Shown: positions 17,059 through 26,841, counted from the first letter of the stretch. The stretch is DNA of 64,000 bases from Streptomyces sp. NBC_01283 (GCF_041435335.1 NZ_CP108430.1:248001-312000); one strand, 5' to 3'. Notes: generated from the letters alone by a model not told the origin. A program made the numbers and translations.

Positions 17059-17474
17059 CCGCATCCAGCGCCGCCGCGACCCGCCTCGTCAGTCGCTACG
17101 GCTCCCGGCTCCTGCTGAACACCGGACTGGCCGTCCTCCTGGCGTCGAGCGCCCTCGCCCTGCTCGTTACGGCCACCGGAAATCTCAACCGGGTGTGGGC
17201 CCTGGGCCTGGTCGGTATCGGCTTCCTCGGCCTCGGGCAGGTGTTCGCCACCGGCCCCGCACTCGCACGTGTACCGCACGCGGCAGGTACCGGCTCGGCA
17301 GTGCTCGGCACGCTGCAAAGCGTCCTCGGCGCGGCCGTCGCTCCCTTGATGGGCATCGCAGGCGGACACACCAGCATGCCGCTCTTCCTCGGCATGACCG
17401 GCTGCGCACTGATTGCCACGCTCGCGTTGTGGCTGACCAGACAAGAACCAGATCTGACACGGCAGAAGCGATAG
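17059..17474 (+). pseudogene. C-terminal fragment of an MFS transporter fused to the HTH_42 remnant
   Basis: In the frame that starts in the HTH_42 remnant, the sequence changes at about 17059 to a membrane protein: LVSRYGSRLLLNTGLAVLLA, then GLVGIGFLGLGQVFATGPAL and MPLFLGMTGCALIATLAL. These are the last four or so helices of a drug-efflux MFS protein, ending LTRQEPDLTRQKR. The junction indicates a deletion joining two unrelated genes. Confidence 0.65.
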
Positions 17475-17728
17475 CCGCACAAGGCTGCTGACAGCCGATC
17501 CAGTCTCATGAGACACCGCGCAGTCTGGAGAACGACGGCTATCGCACGATCGTCTTCGCCCGGCCGGGCGCGCCATACACAGGATCACCGCCCCGTGCGG
17601 GGTTGCGACCGTCCTGCAGGCGGACCTGTCGTGGAGTTCGGAGTGAACGCAAAGGATCGCGGGCTCTCAACAATCACTTACGTCTGCTGCCGTCGCTTCT
17701 CTCGCGATGGAGCCCGGTCCCCGTACCA

Positions 17729-17762
17729 CTGCCCTCCGCCGGCTTGCGCTGGTGGAGGGCAG
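17729..17762 (-). terminator. hairpin downstream of the YVTN gene
   Basis: 9-bp stem CTGCCCTCC / GGAGGGCAG with a 16-base loop, 40 bases beyond the stop of the minus-strand beta-propeller gene. Confidence 0.6.
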
Positions 17763-17801
17763 CTCTCGCGCGCGTGGGGGGAGCATCCTGTGGAGGCGGT
17801 A

Positions 17802-19214
17802 TCAGGGGCAGGTGACCAGGATGACGGACAGAGCGGTGCACGTGACGGATGCGCTGTCGTTGGCCGGGTTGGAGTCGGTGGGTGCGGAGGTGGTGCGTGC
17901 TCCGGTGACCTTGACCTTGCCGAGGGTCAGCAGGTGCAGCGGGACGCGGAAGGTCTTGTTGACGCTCGCGTTGTCGGCGATCGCTCCGTAGCTGCAGGTC
18001 ACTGTCGTGGCGGCGGCGGTGCATCCGGCGGGCAGGTTGGTGGCGGCAGCTCCCGGCGGCAGCTTCGCTGTGAGGGTGGCCGAGGTGACGGCGCTGGGGC
18101 CGGTGTTGTGGGCGGTGAGGGTGTAGGACAGGTAGGGCACCACGAGGCCCAGGTGCGGCTGAGCGGTGAGGTTCACGTCGATGTCAGCGGCCGCCGGTGG
18201 CGAAGCCGGTTTGAAGGCGATGCCGTAGGGGCTGTTGAATCCGCTGACTGTGGTCATGACGGTGTTGCTGCCGGTGTCGATCACCGAGATGGTGTCGCCG
18301 GACTGGTTGGTGGCGTAGGCAGTTGTGCCGGAGGGATTGACCTCGACCTTGGCCGGACTGTCGCCGACCGGGACTGTAGCGATCACGGCGTTGGCCGCCG
18401 TGTCGATCACTTTGACGTCGTCACTGCCTGCGTCGGTGACGTAGGCGCGCGTGCCGGACGGGTTGAACGCGACTCCGTTCGGGCTGGTCCCGACCCCGAG
18501 GGTGGCGGTGACCGTGTTGGTCGCGGTGTCGATGACCGAGACCGTGGTCCCGCCATTGTTGGTGACATACGCGCTGGTCCCAGATGGGCTGACCGCGATA
18601 CCGGAGGGCTGGTCGCCCACCGGGACGGTGGCGGTCACCGTGTTGGTCGCCGTGCTGATGACCGAGACCGTGTCGTCACCGTTGTTCGTCACGTAGGCAG
18701 TGGTGCCCGCCGGGTTCACCGCCGCCCCGTTCGGGTCATTCCCGACCGCGACGGTGGCGCTGACCGTGTTGGTCGCGGACGCGATGACCGAGACGGTGCC
18801 GTCGGAGAGGTTCGTGACGTACGCGCGGGTCCCGGACGGGGTGAACGCCACGGTCAGCGGATTGCTGCCGACAGAGACGGTCGCGGTGACCGTGTCGGTT
18901 GCCGTGTCGAGCACCGAAACGGTGCCGTCGTCGAAATTGGCGACGTATGCCTGGGCGCTAGCCGGGTTGACCGCCACGCCGAGGGGATTGCTGCCGACAT
19001 TGATGCTGCCGGTGACGGTGTTGGTGCTCGTGTCAACGACCGACACCGTGTCACCACCGAAATTGGAGACATACGCTTTCGCGCCGGCAACGGCGTGAGC
19101 GGGCTCGCTGAGCACCGCTACTCCCGTCAGTGCCAGAGCACCACTGGCAACAACGGAAACCAACCGCCGACCCCAGGAAGGCAAACGGCCGGGTCTGGTA
19201 GGTGCAGAACGCAA
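17802..19214 (-). CDS. secreted seven-bladed YVTN beta-propeller with DUF11-like C-terminus
   Basis: I start at TTG 19214, which has AAGGGGGAAG just upstream; longer frames lack this. The 470-residue product has a signal peptide (RRLVSVVASGALALTGVAVL, cleavage after AHA), then seven consecutive 42-residue YVTN repeats of the form AYVTNxxxxTVSVIDTATNTVTATV. That is exactly one closed propeller. A DUF11/CARDB-type beta-sandwich follows (LSYTLTAHNTGPSAVTSATL, with cysteines). There is no anchor motif, so the protein is probably released. Such proteins bind surfaces or sugars; the function is unknown. The DNA repeats have a 126-bp period. Confidence 0.88.
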   Translation of the reverse strand: MRSAPTRPGRLPSWGRRLVSVVASGALALTGVAVLSEPAHAVAGAKAYVSNFGGDTVSVVDTSTNTVTGSINVGSNPLGVAVNPASAQAYVANFDDGTVSVLDTATDTVTATVSVGSNPLTVAFTPSGTRAYVTNLSDGTVSVIASATNTVSATVAVGNDPNGAAVNPAGTTAYVTNNGDDTVSVISTATNTVTATVPVGDQPSGIAVSPSGTSAYVTNNGGTTVSVIDTATNTVTATLGVGTSPNGVAFNPSGTRAYVTDAGSDDVKVIDTAANAVIATVPVGDSPAKVEVNPSGTTAYATNQSGDTISVIDTGSNTVMTTVSGFNSPYGIAFKPASPPAAADIDVNLTAQPHLGLVVPYLSYTLTAHNTGPSAVTSATLTAKLPPGAAATNLPAGCTAAATTVTCSYGAIADNASVNKTFRVPLHLLTLGKVKVTGARTTSAPTDSNPANDSASVTCTALSVILVTCP

Positions 19215-19842
19215 AGGACTTCCCCCTTCATCCACTCCGCACCCTGCCAGGCAGATCCGACGGACCTTCATGGACCGGCAGCGGTGCGGACACATACGCC
19301 CTGCCGCCTGCGGCTCACTCGCCCCGCAGGCAAACACGGCCCTACTCAGTGCGCGCCGCGCCCACGGCGGTTCCATCGCTCCCGGGACACGGCGACACAC
19401 ATGGCACGCACCACCGCGGTAGAAGCCAAGCCGCGGTAGCCCTACTCCGTCCTGGATACCGCAGAGCCGCATCCGGTGAAGTCACAGAAGCATCCCGCTC
19501 CTCCACTGGCTCCGGTACGGAACTCCGCAGTTGTCCGTATCTCGCCAGAAGCTGGCCATCCGCCGCCTTGACACCACTGCAACAGACGGCTGACAACAGC
19601 TCCCCTCCTCCCCCCATCGTGGCGACGGTGAAGCCGTTCTCGGTACGGCCGCGAACTCCGCCGGGCAAGCCCAGTTGGTCAGGGGCTGTCCGGGCCGTCC
19701 CTGTGGCTCCGAACGAGTGGACTCCTCGGTGTGGAATCCGCAGCGGAAGAGGCGTGGTGGGTCGGGGTGGTCATCTTCTTGCCGACCGGCCCCGACCGAC
19801 CGGGCCGTCCCCGACTGTCCCCGACTGGATGAGGTACCCCGC
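19215..19842. other. divergent promoter region without a supported gene
   Basis: About 630 bp between two divergently transcribed secreted-protein genes. Open frames exist on both strands but none has a recognisable domain. It should hold both promoters. Confidence 0.4.
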
Positions 19843-21042
19843 ATGAGACGTTCCCCCTCCCGCCGTCTACTCTGCGCCGCGCTGCTCGCCATGGCCGTAT
19901 GGGCACCGACAGCAGCCGCTCCTGCCGCAGCCGTCGACGTGCCCGACAACGCCCGTCCCCACAACAACGACTGCTCGTCGGACGGGCTCGGGCGCAAGCT
20001 CACCGCCCGACTGGACAAGACCATCGACGACGTCGCCCCGAAGGCGGGGATCCCCGGTGTCGTCGTCGGGCTGTGGATGCCCGGCAAGGGCTGCTACGTC
20101 CGGGCGAAGGGGGTGGCCGACACGCACACCGGCGAACCCATGTCCGCCGACTCCTTCGTCCGGATCGGCAGCGAGACCAAGACCTTCACCGTAACGGCGC
20201 TGCTCAAACTGGTGCAGGAGGGCCGGATCGGGCTTGACGATCCGATCTCCAGGTACGTCAGAGGTGTGCCCAACGGCCATAAGATCACGCTGCGTCATCT
20301 TGCGGAGATGCGCAGCGGGCTGTTCCCGTACACCGCCGACCCCGGCTTCGTCCACGACCTGCTGAGCGACCCGCAGCGCACCTTCACCCCCCGGCAGTCC
20401 CTCGCGTACGGCTTCAAGCACAAGAACACCTTCGGGCCCGGCAAGAAGTTCCAGTACTCCAACTCCAATCTCGTCCTGCTCGGCCTGGTGATCGAGAAGG
20501 TGAGCGGGCATCGGCTGGCCGACTTCATCCACCACCGGGTGCTGCGCCCCGCGCACTTGCAGCGCACGCTCTTCCCGCAGGGCAACGAGTTTCCCCATCC
20601 GCACCCGCGCGGCTACACCGACCAGACGCTCAGCGGGGAGGTCGCCGACGCGACGCGCTGGAACCCAAGCTGGGCCTGGGCAGCCGGTGCGATGATCTCG
20701 GACCTGCACGACCTGCACCGGTGGGCCAAGGTCCTGGCCACCGGGGAACTCCTGAGCCCCAACGTCCAGGCGCAGCGACTCAAGACGCTGCCGACCGGCA
20801 TCCCCGGCCTCAGTTACGGTCTGGGCATCTTCAAGACCAACGGGTGGATCGGGCACAACGGTTCCATTCCGGGGTACGAGACCGTGACGGTCTATCTGCC
20901 CGCAAAGAAGGCCACCCTCGTGATCATGATCAATACGGACATCACGAGCAAGGGCCAGGAGCCCTCCACCGTCCTCGCCCGGGCGATCACGGCGGTCGCC
21001 ACTCCGGACAACGTCTACGACGGCTCGGTCACCCCTCGCTAG
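19843..21042 (+). CDS. secreted beta-lactamase-fold serine hydrolase (D-Ala-D-Ala carboxypeptidase-like)
   Basis: ATG at 19843 begins a clear signal peptide (MRRSPSRRLLCAALLAMAVW... ending AAAV near 31); the product is 399 residues. Serine beta-lactamase / class C signatures are present: SETK (Ser110-Lys113), YSN (205-207) and HNG (338-340). It should attack peptidoglycan stem peptides or other D-amino-acid peptides or esters outside the cell; the exact substrate is not readable. It is divergent from the YVTN gene and followed by a terminator-like hairpin. Confidence 0.9.
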   Translation: MRRSPSRRLLCAALLAMAVWAPTAAAPAAAVDVPDNARPHNNDCSSDGLGRKLTARLDKTIDDVAPKAGIPGVVVGLWMPGKGCYVRAKGVADTHTGEPMSADSFVRIGSETKTFTVTALLKLVQEGRIGLDDPISRYVRGVPNGHKITLRHLAEMRSGLFPYTADPGFVHDLLSDPQRTFTPRQSLAYGFKHKNTFGPGKKFQYSNSNLVLLGLVIEKVSGHRLADFIHHRVLRPAHLQRTLFPQGNEFPHPHPRGYTDQTLSGEVADATRWNPSWAWAAGAMISDLHDLHRWAKVLATGELLSPNVQAQRLKTLPTGIPGLSYGLGIFKTNGWIGHNGSIPGYETVTVYLPAKKATLVIMINTDITSKGQEPSTVLARAITAVATPDNVYDGSVTPR

Positions 21043-21095
21043 GGCTCGTCCGCTCGCCTGCCGACCAGTCACACCACGGGCAGGATGGCGCCCCC

Positions 21096-21121
21096 GGCAG
21101 CCGGCCGGGCCGGGGGCTGCC
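21096..21121 (+). terminator. hairpin after serine hydrolase gene
   Basis: GGCAGCC paired with GGCTGCC around a GC-rich, partly self-pairing interior, 54 bases past the stop codon. Confidence 0.6.
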
Positions 21122-21495
21122 CCACCTACCGCCAGGACGACGGCCGTGTGCCCGCAGGGGATCGAAGATGCCGTCGGACGTCTACGTTCAGCGCGGAGTG
21201 TCGTGCCTCCCCAGCGCGACCTTGACTCCTTACTATCGCGCGTCGTCTCCTACAGAAAAATGGCTGCTCGCCCTCGCCGCCCGCAGGGTGCCCCGAGAGT
21301 GGGCGAGTTGGGCTTCCGCCCCACCGGCCATGTCCCGGCGGCGGAGCGGAGTGTTCCCGCCGCGCCGGCAACGACCGCAAGGTCGTCACTGTCCGGGGCG
21401 GTTGGGTGCCCGGCACCACCGTCCAGGAGGGCGACTTCGAGGACGGCGAGAGCAGGGAGAGAAAAGCGCGATGAACGGGGTGCTGTAGTGCGGGT

Positions 21496-21546
21496 CGAGC
21501 GGTGGATCGGGCCGGGGCTCAGGACTCCGGCCGGATCCACCGCTCG
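21496..21546. repeat. 13-bp inverted repeat in the convergent region
   Basis: CGAGCGGTGGATC at 21496-21508 and its exact inverse complement at 21534-21546, with a 25-base loop that pairs partially. It lies between the convergent hydrolase and SapA-like genes and could be a bidirectional terminator. The 21122-21644 interval otherwise shows no gene. Confidence 0.55.
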
Positions 21547-21644
21547 GACAGACGCAGCCCCGGTGGTAGCGGCTGCTGGGAGGTGGGATCAGTCCGGACC
21601 GGGGCCGAGCACCGTGCCGGGAAGGCCGAACCCGCCGCAAGGCC

Positions 21645-22094
21645 TCAGCGGATGGAGGTGACCCGCTTCTCCTTCAGTGCGGCACAGTTGGAGCCGTAGA
21701 CGGAGACGTAAACGTTCTTGATGTTGCCGCCCCAGTCGACGCAGTGGCCCTTGCCGTAGACGGTGGCCGGCCCGGCGTAGGACGTGTAGTTGCCGGAGTC
21801 AGAGGCCCCCTGGTCGGTGTCGGCGACGTAGATCCACGTCCCCGTGTCCACGGCCGTTCCGGGCGTGCTGCGGATGGTGGCCACGCAGTTGCGGCCGGTG
21901 GAGGCGTTGTACGTCAGGTAGACGGTGCCCAGCGAGCCCACCGGTGCGGAGTTGACGGTCTTGTAGCTGCTTCCGCAGACCTTCTGCGGGGTAGTGTTCG
22001 CCGCCGCAGACGCCGGTGACGACAGGACCACCGTGGAGCCGGCCGCCAGCGCAGTCACTGCAGCTACGGACAACATGGCACGCTTAAGTTCCAT
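21645..22094 (-). CDS. SapA-like small secreted protein (spore-associated protein A family)
   Basis: 149 residues, signal peptide ending ASA|A near residue 31. The mature part has the family pattern: KVCGSSYKTVNSAPVGSLGT, VYLTYNASTGRNCVATIRST, YTSYAGPATVYGKGHCVDWG and a C-terminal SNCAALK, with four cysteines probably forming two disulfides. SapA proteins are associated with Streptomyces aerial hyphae and spores; the biochemical role is unknown. The gene is alone on its strand, with a long upstream region. Confidence 0.8.
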   Translation of the reverse strand: MELKRAMLSVAAVTALAAGSTVVLSSPASAAANTTPQKVCGSSYKTVNSAPVGSLGTVYLTYNASTGRNCVATIRSTPGTAVDTGTWIYVADTDQGASDSGNYTSYAGPATVYGKGHCVDWGGNIKNVYVSVYGSNCAALKEKRVTSIR

Positions 22095-22580
22095 ATCTCC
22101 CCCTTGTGTCGCTTGAAGTGTTTCTTCCTGCTAGGTGTGACACGTCCGCTGGGGGAAGGGTTGTCCTGCGTTCTGCGGTGTGGCTGATAGCCGATTCATT
22201 GTCCGAAAACTGTGCCCCTGTATGCGCTTGGCAGGGTATAGATCGCACACGGACAGTGCCGATCGTGACGGTGGACTGGCCCTCCTCTGCCCACGCCAAC
22301 TGCACGGCCGGGGGGCAGCGGCACTGGCTCGCCTCCGTCCAGGCCAAAGCCCACGCCTGATGCGGAACCTCACTGCCCACGGACGCAGCCAGGAGGTCGC
22401 CGCGCATCATGCCAGCGGTAAACGGCAGCTGGCGGGTCTGCCGCACGATCGGGTGACACCTGAACTGGCTTGCCCTGTGGGGCGGGTGGGGTCCTGACGA
22501 ACTCGCCGGTCTGCAACGGCGGTTCGATGTGCCCCCGGGGCTCAGGCGAGTCGGCGCCGCAGGACAGTATCCTGCGCGCC

Positions 22581-22760
22581 GTGAACCGCCACGGCGACAC
22601 CATGTTCAACGAGCTGCACCTGCGGCGGTTCGTGACAGAGTTGAACGCACTCCCGGAGCGGGAGAAGAACAGCGCGGTGCAAACGCTCATCACAGCGGCC
22701 GAGTTCGCGATCGCCTCCTTCGGCTACCTGCACTTCGTCGGGGAGCCCACACGTGCCTGA
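22581..22760 (+). CDS. small hypothetical protein
   Basis: Start GTG 22581 or ATG 22602, giving 59 or 52 residues: FNELHLRRFVTELNALPERE, then KNSAVQTLITAAEFAIASFG, a mostly helical acidic-basic protein. A terminator-like hairpin overlaps its stop codon, which supports a real transcription unit. No known domain is recognised. The region from 22095 to 22580 contains nothing else I can support. Confidence 0.5.
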   Translation: MNRHGDTMFNELHLRRFVTELNALPEREKNSAVQTLITAAEFAIASFGYLHFVGEPTRA

Positions 22761-22799
22761 GGGCACGAGCCACTGAGAACCCCCGAGCCTCGTGCTCTC
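22759..22799 (+). terminator. hairpin overlapping stop of small gene
   Basis: GAGGGCACGAG paired with CTCGTGCTCTC (one G-T wobble), loop of 19 bases. Confidence 0.6.
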
Positions 22800-22963
22800 C
22801 CACAGCGACTGGACCCTCACCTCGGCCGCAAGGCCGACCAGCCTTGCGCCGTCGGTGGTGCGGCCAATCTGATCCCTTCGGGACGCTCCGCCATCACCCC
22901 TCGCGGGTGGCGCACGGTCGGGCCCGTTGCGGCTAGATGGAGGCGTAACGACCGGAGGGAATC

Positions 22964-23780
22964 TCAATGACGAAGACAAACCGCCTGCGCGACCGGCGGG
23001 GCGGAGGTGAAGACCCGGTTGTCGCGCAAGAGTGCCCACAGGACGCCGGCCCGCCGAGGGGCGAGAGCGATGGCGGCCTGGACGTGTTTGCAGCCCTCGC
23101 CACACTTCTTGAGGTAAAGGTCCCGGTTCGGGCCCTCCCGCATCATGCTGGTCTGCGCGGACATGAAAAGCACCCGTCGCAGACGGCGGCCAAAGCGCTT
23201 CGGGCCGTGCAAGCTACCGCTCCGGCGGCCGGAGCCACGGGAGGCCGGCACCAGCCCGGCCGCGGAGGCCAGGTGGCCGGCGTCTGCGTAGGGCGTGAGA
23301 TCTCCCGCGGCCACGACGAACTCGGCCCCGAGGATCGGTCCCATGCAGGGCGGGGACTCAATGATCTCTGCCTGCGGGTAGGCCCGGAGCGCCTCGCTGA
23401 TCTGTTTGTCCATGCGCTTGAGCCGGTCGTCCAGGGCCAGGATTTGGGTGGCCAGGTCGGCCACGATCAGCGCGGCGACGTCCTCGCCGGGCAGCGACGG
23501 CTGCTGAGCCTGAGCAGCATCCACGGCAATGGCCGCGACCGCGTCGGCACCCCGGACCCTGCGGTTGGCCAGCCGGGCAGTGAGCCGGGCCCGGCCGCGG
23601 CGTCGGATGACAGCCGGAGTCTCGTAGCCCGCGAGCAGGACGAGCGCGCCCCTCTGCGAGCTGTAGTCGAAGGCGCGCTCCAGGGCGGGGAAGATGCCCG
23701 TCAGGACATCCCGCAGGCGGTTGATCATCCGCACCCGGTCGGCCACCAGGCCGCTGCGGTGGGCAGTCAGCACGACCCCG
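22964..23780 (-). pseudogene. IS110-family transposase, 5'-truncated
   Basis: About 270 C-terminal residues are intact in one frame: VLTAHRSGLVADRVRMINRL, then DDRLKRMDKQISEAL, CMGPILGAEFVVAAGDLTPY and the Transposase_20 block DAGHLASAAGLVPASRGSGR. The N-terminal DEDD catalytic part is missing. At about 23780 the sequence turns into the upstream region of the membrane-protein gene on the other strand. It is a different IS110 type from the remnant at 3691. Confidence 0.8.
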
Positions 23781-23835
23781 AGGAGGAGCGGGAACAGATT
23801 CCCGAGAGGCCCGCCGTCCCTACGGGAGCCCCGGG

Positions 23836-24333
23836 GTGAGGCGCAGCGGGCTCGTCGCGGTGACGGCCGGGCTGCTCGCCGCGCGAGGCGTGTACGGCTG
23901 CATCGTCGTCCTGTCGCTCCTCCTGGCCCTGGAGGACCACCCACCGCCGGCATTCGCGGCCGCCCTGCTCCTCGCGGCCACGCTCACCGGCATCGCAGCC
24001 GCCGAGGCCTTCGCCTCGCTGATCGGGCAGGAGGTGGAGCGCGGCCGTCCGCCCACGCGGGGCGAGTGGAGGCGGACGGTTGCCGAGCGTTCCCTGGCGT
24101 TGTCGGCGGCGGTCGCGCCCGTCCTGTTCTTCGTACTCGCCGGCTTCGGATTCTTCGCCGAGCGCCTGGCCTTCACGCTTTCCCGCTGGGTCACGCTGAT
24201 CCTGCTGTTCGTGTTCTGCTGCGCGGCGCGCGCCGTGTCCGGGCGTACGCCTACCAATGCCCTGCTGACCGGGGTCGCCGCGGCCGCGCTCGGCATTCTG
24301 CTCGCCAACTTCAAGTCCCTGACCCACGGTTAG
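23836..24333 (+). CDS. four-helix membrane protein, C-terminus set by IS insertion
   Basis: GTG at 23836 follows GGGAGCC. 165 residues with about four hydrophobic helices (AVTAGLLAARGVYGCIVVLS, FAAALLLAATLTGIAAAEAF, LSAAVAPVLFFVLAGFGFF, LILLFVFCCAA) plus a final GVAAAALGILLANF helix. I do not recognise the family. The stop TAG (24331-24333) overlaps the first bases of the IS5 terminal repeat, so the original C-terminus may have been longer. The 5' side abuts the IS110 remnant. Confidence 0.65.
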   Translation: MRRSGLVAVTAGLLAARGVYGCIVVLSLLLALEDHPPPAFAAALLLAATLTGIAAAEAFASLIGQEVERGRPPTRGEWRRTVAERSLALSAAVAPVLFFVLAGFGFFAERLAFTLSRWVTLILLFVFCCAARAVSGRTPTNALLTGVAAAALGILLANFKSLTHG

Positions 24334-25158
24334 TGGGTGTCTGAGAAGCCCCGTTCAGGGCTGGGTTCTTGCCGCTGTGCGGTGTAGTAGCAGCATGACT
24401 GTCGCCAGGTAGATCGCGTTCTCCTGGCTGCTCGCCAGGTACTCGTAGTCCTTGGAGAGCCGTCGGTATCGGCCCAGCCAGGCGAAACTCCGCTCGATGA
24501 CCCACCGGCGCGGGACCACTGTGAACATCGGCACCACGCGCGGCGCCGCGTCGGCTTTGGCCCAGGTGCGCCGGAACCCACCGTGCTTCCGTTGCACGAT
24601 CTGGATGGTGATCCCGGTCGCGGTCGCTGACGTTCGCAGGGCTGACACAGACCGCCAGGACCAGGCCGAGCGTGTCGACGAGGAGGTGGCGCTTGATGCC
24701 CAGCACCTTCTTGCCGCCGTCGTATCCGTGCCGGCCGCCGCGTTCGGTGGCCTTGACGCTCTGGCTGCCCACCACTCCGGCGCTCGGGGTGGGTTCACGG
24801 CCCTGGCCAGTACATTCCCTGGCTCGCAGTGCGGCGAGGATCTCTTCCCAGCGGCCCTCGATCCGCCACTACCGCCGGTAGTGGTAGATGGTCTGGTACG
24901 GCGGGAAGTCGTGCGGCAACAGTCGCCACGCACAGCCGGCCCGCATCCAGGAGGCCAGGGCGTCGATGATCTCGCGGCGGGGGTGCTTCGACGGTCTCCC
25001 GCCCGGTTTGGGCGGCGGCACAAGCGGTGCCAGCACCGCCCACTCCACGTCGGACAGGTCGGTCGGATACGCGCGCCGCTCCCCGGCCATCTCGGCCTCC
25101 ATTCAGCGCAGGGACTATCAACTCGCCTGCCCTGACCGGGGCTTCTCAGACACCCACT
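24332..25158 (-). mobile_element. IS5-family element with intact ends, decayed transposase
   Basis: 827 bp with matching terminal repeats (AGTGGGTGTCTGAGAAGCCC..., 22 bp, at 24332-24353 and 25137-25158), flanked by TA on both sides. Related fragments at 3567 and 34086 share the end and the transposase start. Confidence 0.85.
24355..25102 (-). pseudogene. IS5-family transposase, multiply frameshifted
   Basis: The product is readable only by joining three frames. First MAGERRAYPTDLSDVEWAVL...LLPHDFPPYQTIYHYRR, then a stop. The GGRHGYDGGKKVLGIKRHLL block with a catalytic Asp is in a second frame. The C-terminal part RRWVIERSFAWLGRYRRLSK with the catalytic Glu, through LATVMLLLHRTAA, is in a third. 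It is inactive as written; ends may still be mobilised by a partner in trans. Confidence 0.85.
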
Positions 25159-25828
25159 AGACGCCACCGTGCGGCAACGACGAAGGCGTACGACCGAGGA
25201 AGTCATGTGCGGTACGCGTGAAGTGAGCCTGGTCGGCGAAGCCAGCGGTGGCTGCTGCCAGCGCGGCGGTTGAATCCGGAAGGTCGGCGACCGCCGTGCG
25301 GAGCCGGCCCCATCGGCGCAGGCGGGCGAGCGGGATGCCGACGTCCTGTCGGACAAGGGCGCGCAACCGCGGGGCCGACAGGCCGACCTCTGGGGCGATG
25401 GAGGTGATGGGCATGTCCGGATCGTGCACCGTGCACAGGTGGAGGGCATGATCGAGCCTCGGGTCGAGCGGGGAGGGCCGCCCGGCAAGTACTCGTAGCT
25501 CGGTGTATCCGGCCGCCAGGTCCACGCAGGTGGCGGGCCCGTCGGAACCGGTGGTACCCAGCGCAGCGAGCAGACGGCCAACTTCGCCTGTGTCCAGCCG
25601 AATCGGCTTCGAGTGTGAGGGCAGCAACCAGGGATCGATGAACAAGGCGACGTAGGGAGCGGTCGCCGCACAGCTGTGGGCCAGCTGAGGCGGGACGATC
25701 AGCCCGGGCGCTGCCAGCATGGGCTGCCCTGGTCTCAGGAGTTCAGCGTGCCCGCCGATGGGCAGCACGGCTTTCCACGCCGGCAGCCGGTGAAAGCTGA
25801 CGCGGAAGGGGCGGGACTCGGCGAACAT
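25157..25828 (-). CDS. AraC-family regulator, 3' end formed by IS terminal repeat
   Basis: ATG at 25828 has GAGG five bases upstream and leaves room for the divergent gene (223 residues); an ATG at 25906 in frame is the alternative. A small cupin-like N-terminal half (FHRLPAWKAVLPIGGHAELL, VPPQLAHSC) precedes two helix-turn-helix motifs (MPITSIAPEVGLSAPRLRAL; ALAAATAGFADQAHFTRTAH). The stop codon lies at the edge of the IS5 repeat, so the last few residues may be lost. Divergent orientation suggests control of the DoxX-like gene (inferred). Confidence 0.85.
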   Translation of the reverse strand: MFAESRPFRVSFHRLPAWKAVLPIGGHAELLRPGQPMLAAPGLIVPPQLAHSCAATAPYVALFIDPWLLPSHSKPIRLDTGEVGRLLAALGTTGSDGPATCVDLAAGYTELRVLAGRPSPLDPRLDHALHLCTVHDPDMPITSIAPEVGLSAPRLRALVRQDVGIPLARLRRWGRLRTAVADLPDSTAALAAATAGFADQAHFTRTAHDFLGRTPSSLPHGGV

Positions 25829-25912
25829 CGTTGCCTCGGCACTGCGGGCGAAGACGAGGCGGCGATCGTTTTGTTCAAGTGCCCAGGCACTGGGTGGACG
25901 GATCATCGTGCC

Positions 25913-26284
25913 ATGCACGCTATCGCTGCCATCGTCTTGGCGATGTTCCTGTCCGTCACGGGAGTCATGCATTTCCTGGCCCCCGACTACTTCCGCACTC
26001 TGGTGCCCGCGTGGTTCGGCCGCGAGCAGCTCCTTGTGGCCGTCAGCGGGGCTGCGGAGGTCGTGGTGGGTGGGCTGGTGCTGGTCACGTCCACCAGAGC
26101 GGCCGGGGGCTGGGCCGCCGCCATCCTGATCACCTGTTATCTGGTGTCCCACCTGGACGCGTTACGACGCGCGCGGCCGGATCGGCCCCGGCTGCTGGAG
26201 CGGCCGGCCGGAGCGGTGGCGCGGCTTGTGGTGAACGTGCTGTACATCGCCTGGGCGGTTGCCGTGGCCCGCTCCGCGGCCTGA
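25913..26284 (+). CDS. DoxX-like small membrane protein
   Basis: 123 residues, four predicted helices: MHAIAAIVLAMFLSVTGVMHF, EQLLVAVSGAAEVVVGGLVL, GGWAAAILITCYLVSHLDAL and VARLVVNVLYIAWAVAVARS. The HFLAPDYFRTLVPAWFG loop is typical of DoxX/YphA-type proteins. ATG 25913 is chosen because the upstream part of the frame overlaps the divergent regulator. It starts 84 bases from the regulator start. Function in redox or membrane stress is only a family guess. Confidence 0.8.
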   Translation: MHAIAAIVLAMFLSVTGVMHFLAPDYFRTLVPAWFGREQLLVAVSGAAEVVVGGLVLVTSTRAAGGWAAAILITCYLVSHLDALRRARPDRPRLLERPAGAVARLVVNVLYIAWAVAVARSAA

Positions 26285-26352
26285 CGCCGAAGCCTGGACC
26301 TATCCACCGAGGTGGCGCCGAAACCGCCCGTCAGCACAGGGAAAGTCGTGCC

Positions 26353-26841
26353 ATGGGTCATCGACTCGTCGTCGTGGGCGCCGGCTACGCCGGCCTGCCG
26401 GCGCCTCGCCCGCGCGCCGCGCCGCGCCGCACTGATGTGACCGGCACTCCAATCAACGCCTCGGACCGGTTGGTGGAACGGGTCCGGCTCCACCAACTCG
26501 CCGCCGGGCAGCCAGGAGTGGAACGACCGTTGCGGCCACAGCTCAGCGGTTTATCGGTTGAGCTGGTCGTTGGCCGCGTGACGCGGTCGATACCACCGGC
26601 TGGATCGCGTGCGCCGGCGCGCAGTACCTCACTGACGGTTCAGGCTGTCCGCCAACTCCAGCCGAGATGGTCGCCCGGTGTCCGGACGGTGGGCGTCCCG
26701 CGTCCGGCAGATGAGGCACAGGAGTTTCTTGCGGCCAACGGTTTCATCAGAGCGGGCCAGTCGGGGCGACCTTCGAGAACGAGCGGCCCGCTGACGGGGG
26801 CCGCCCCGATTCCGGGAGGTTCTGATGCATTCCGCGAATAG
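26353..26841 (+). pseudogene. NAD(P)/FAD-dependent oxidoreductase remnant
   Basis: Begins well, with HRLVVVGAGYAGLPA (FAD-binding GxGxxG) and later ASDRLVERVRLHQLAAGQ and SGLSVELVVGRVT, all typical of NDH-2-like oxidoreductases. It then decays to a non-homologous tail; residues at 21-35 also look deleted or shifted. Only the first quarter of a normal about 400-residue protein is left. Confidence 0.7.

Noticed and set aside
17802..19214. Regular 126-bp repeats considered as a CRISPR or other array
   Set aside because: Period and translation match 42-residue protein repeats; no spacer structure.
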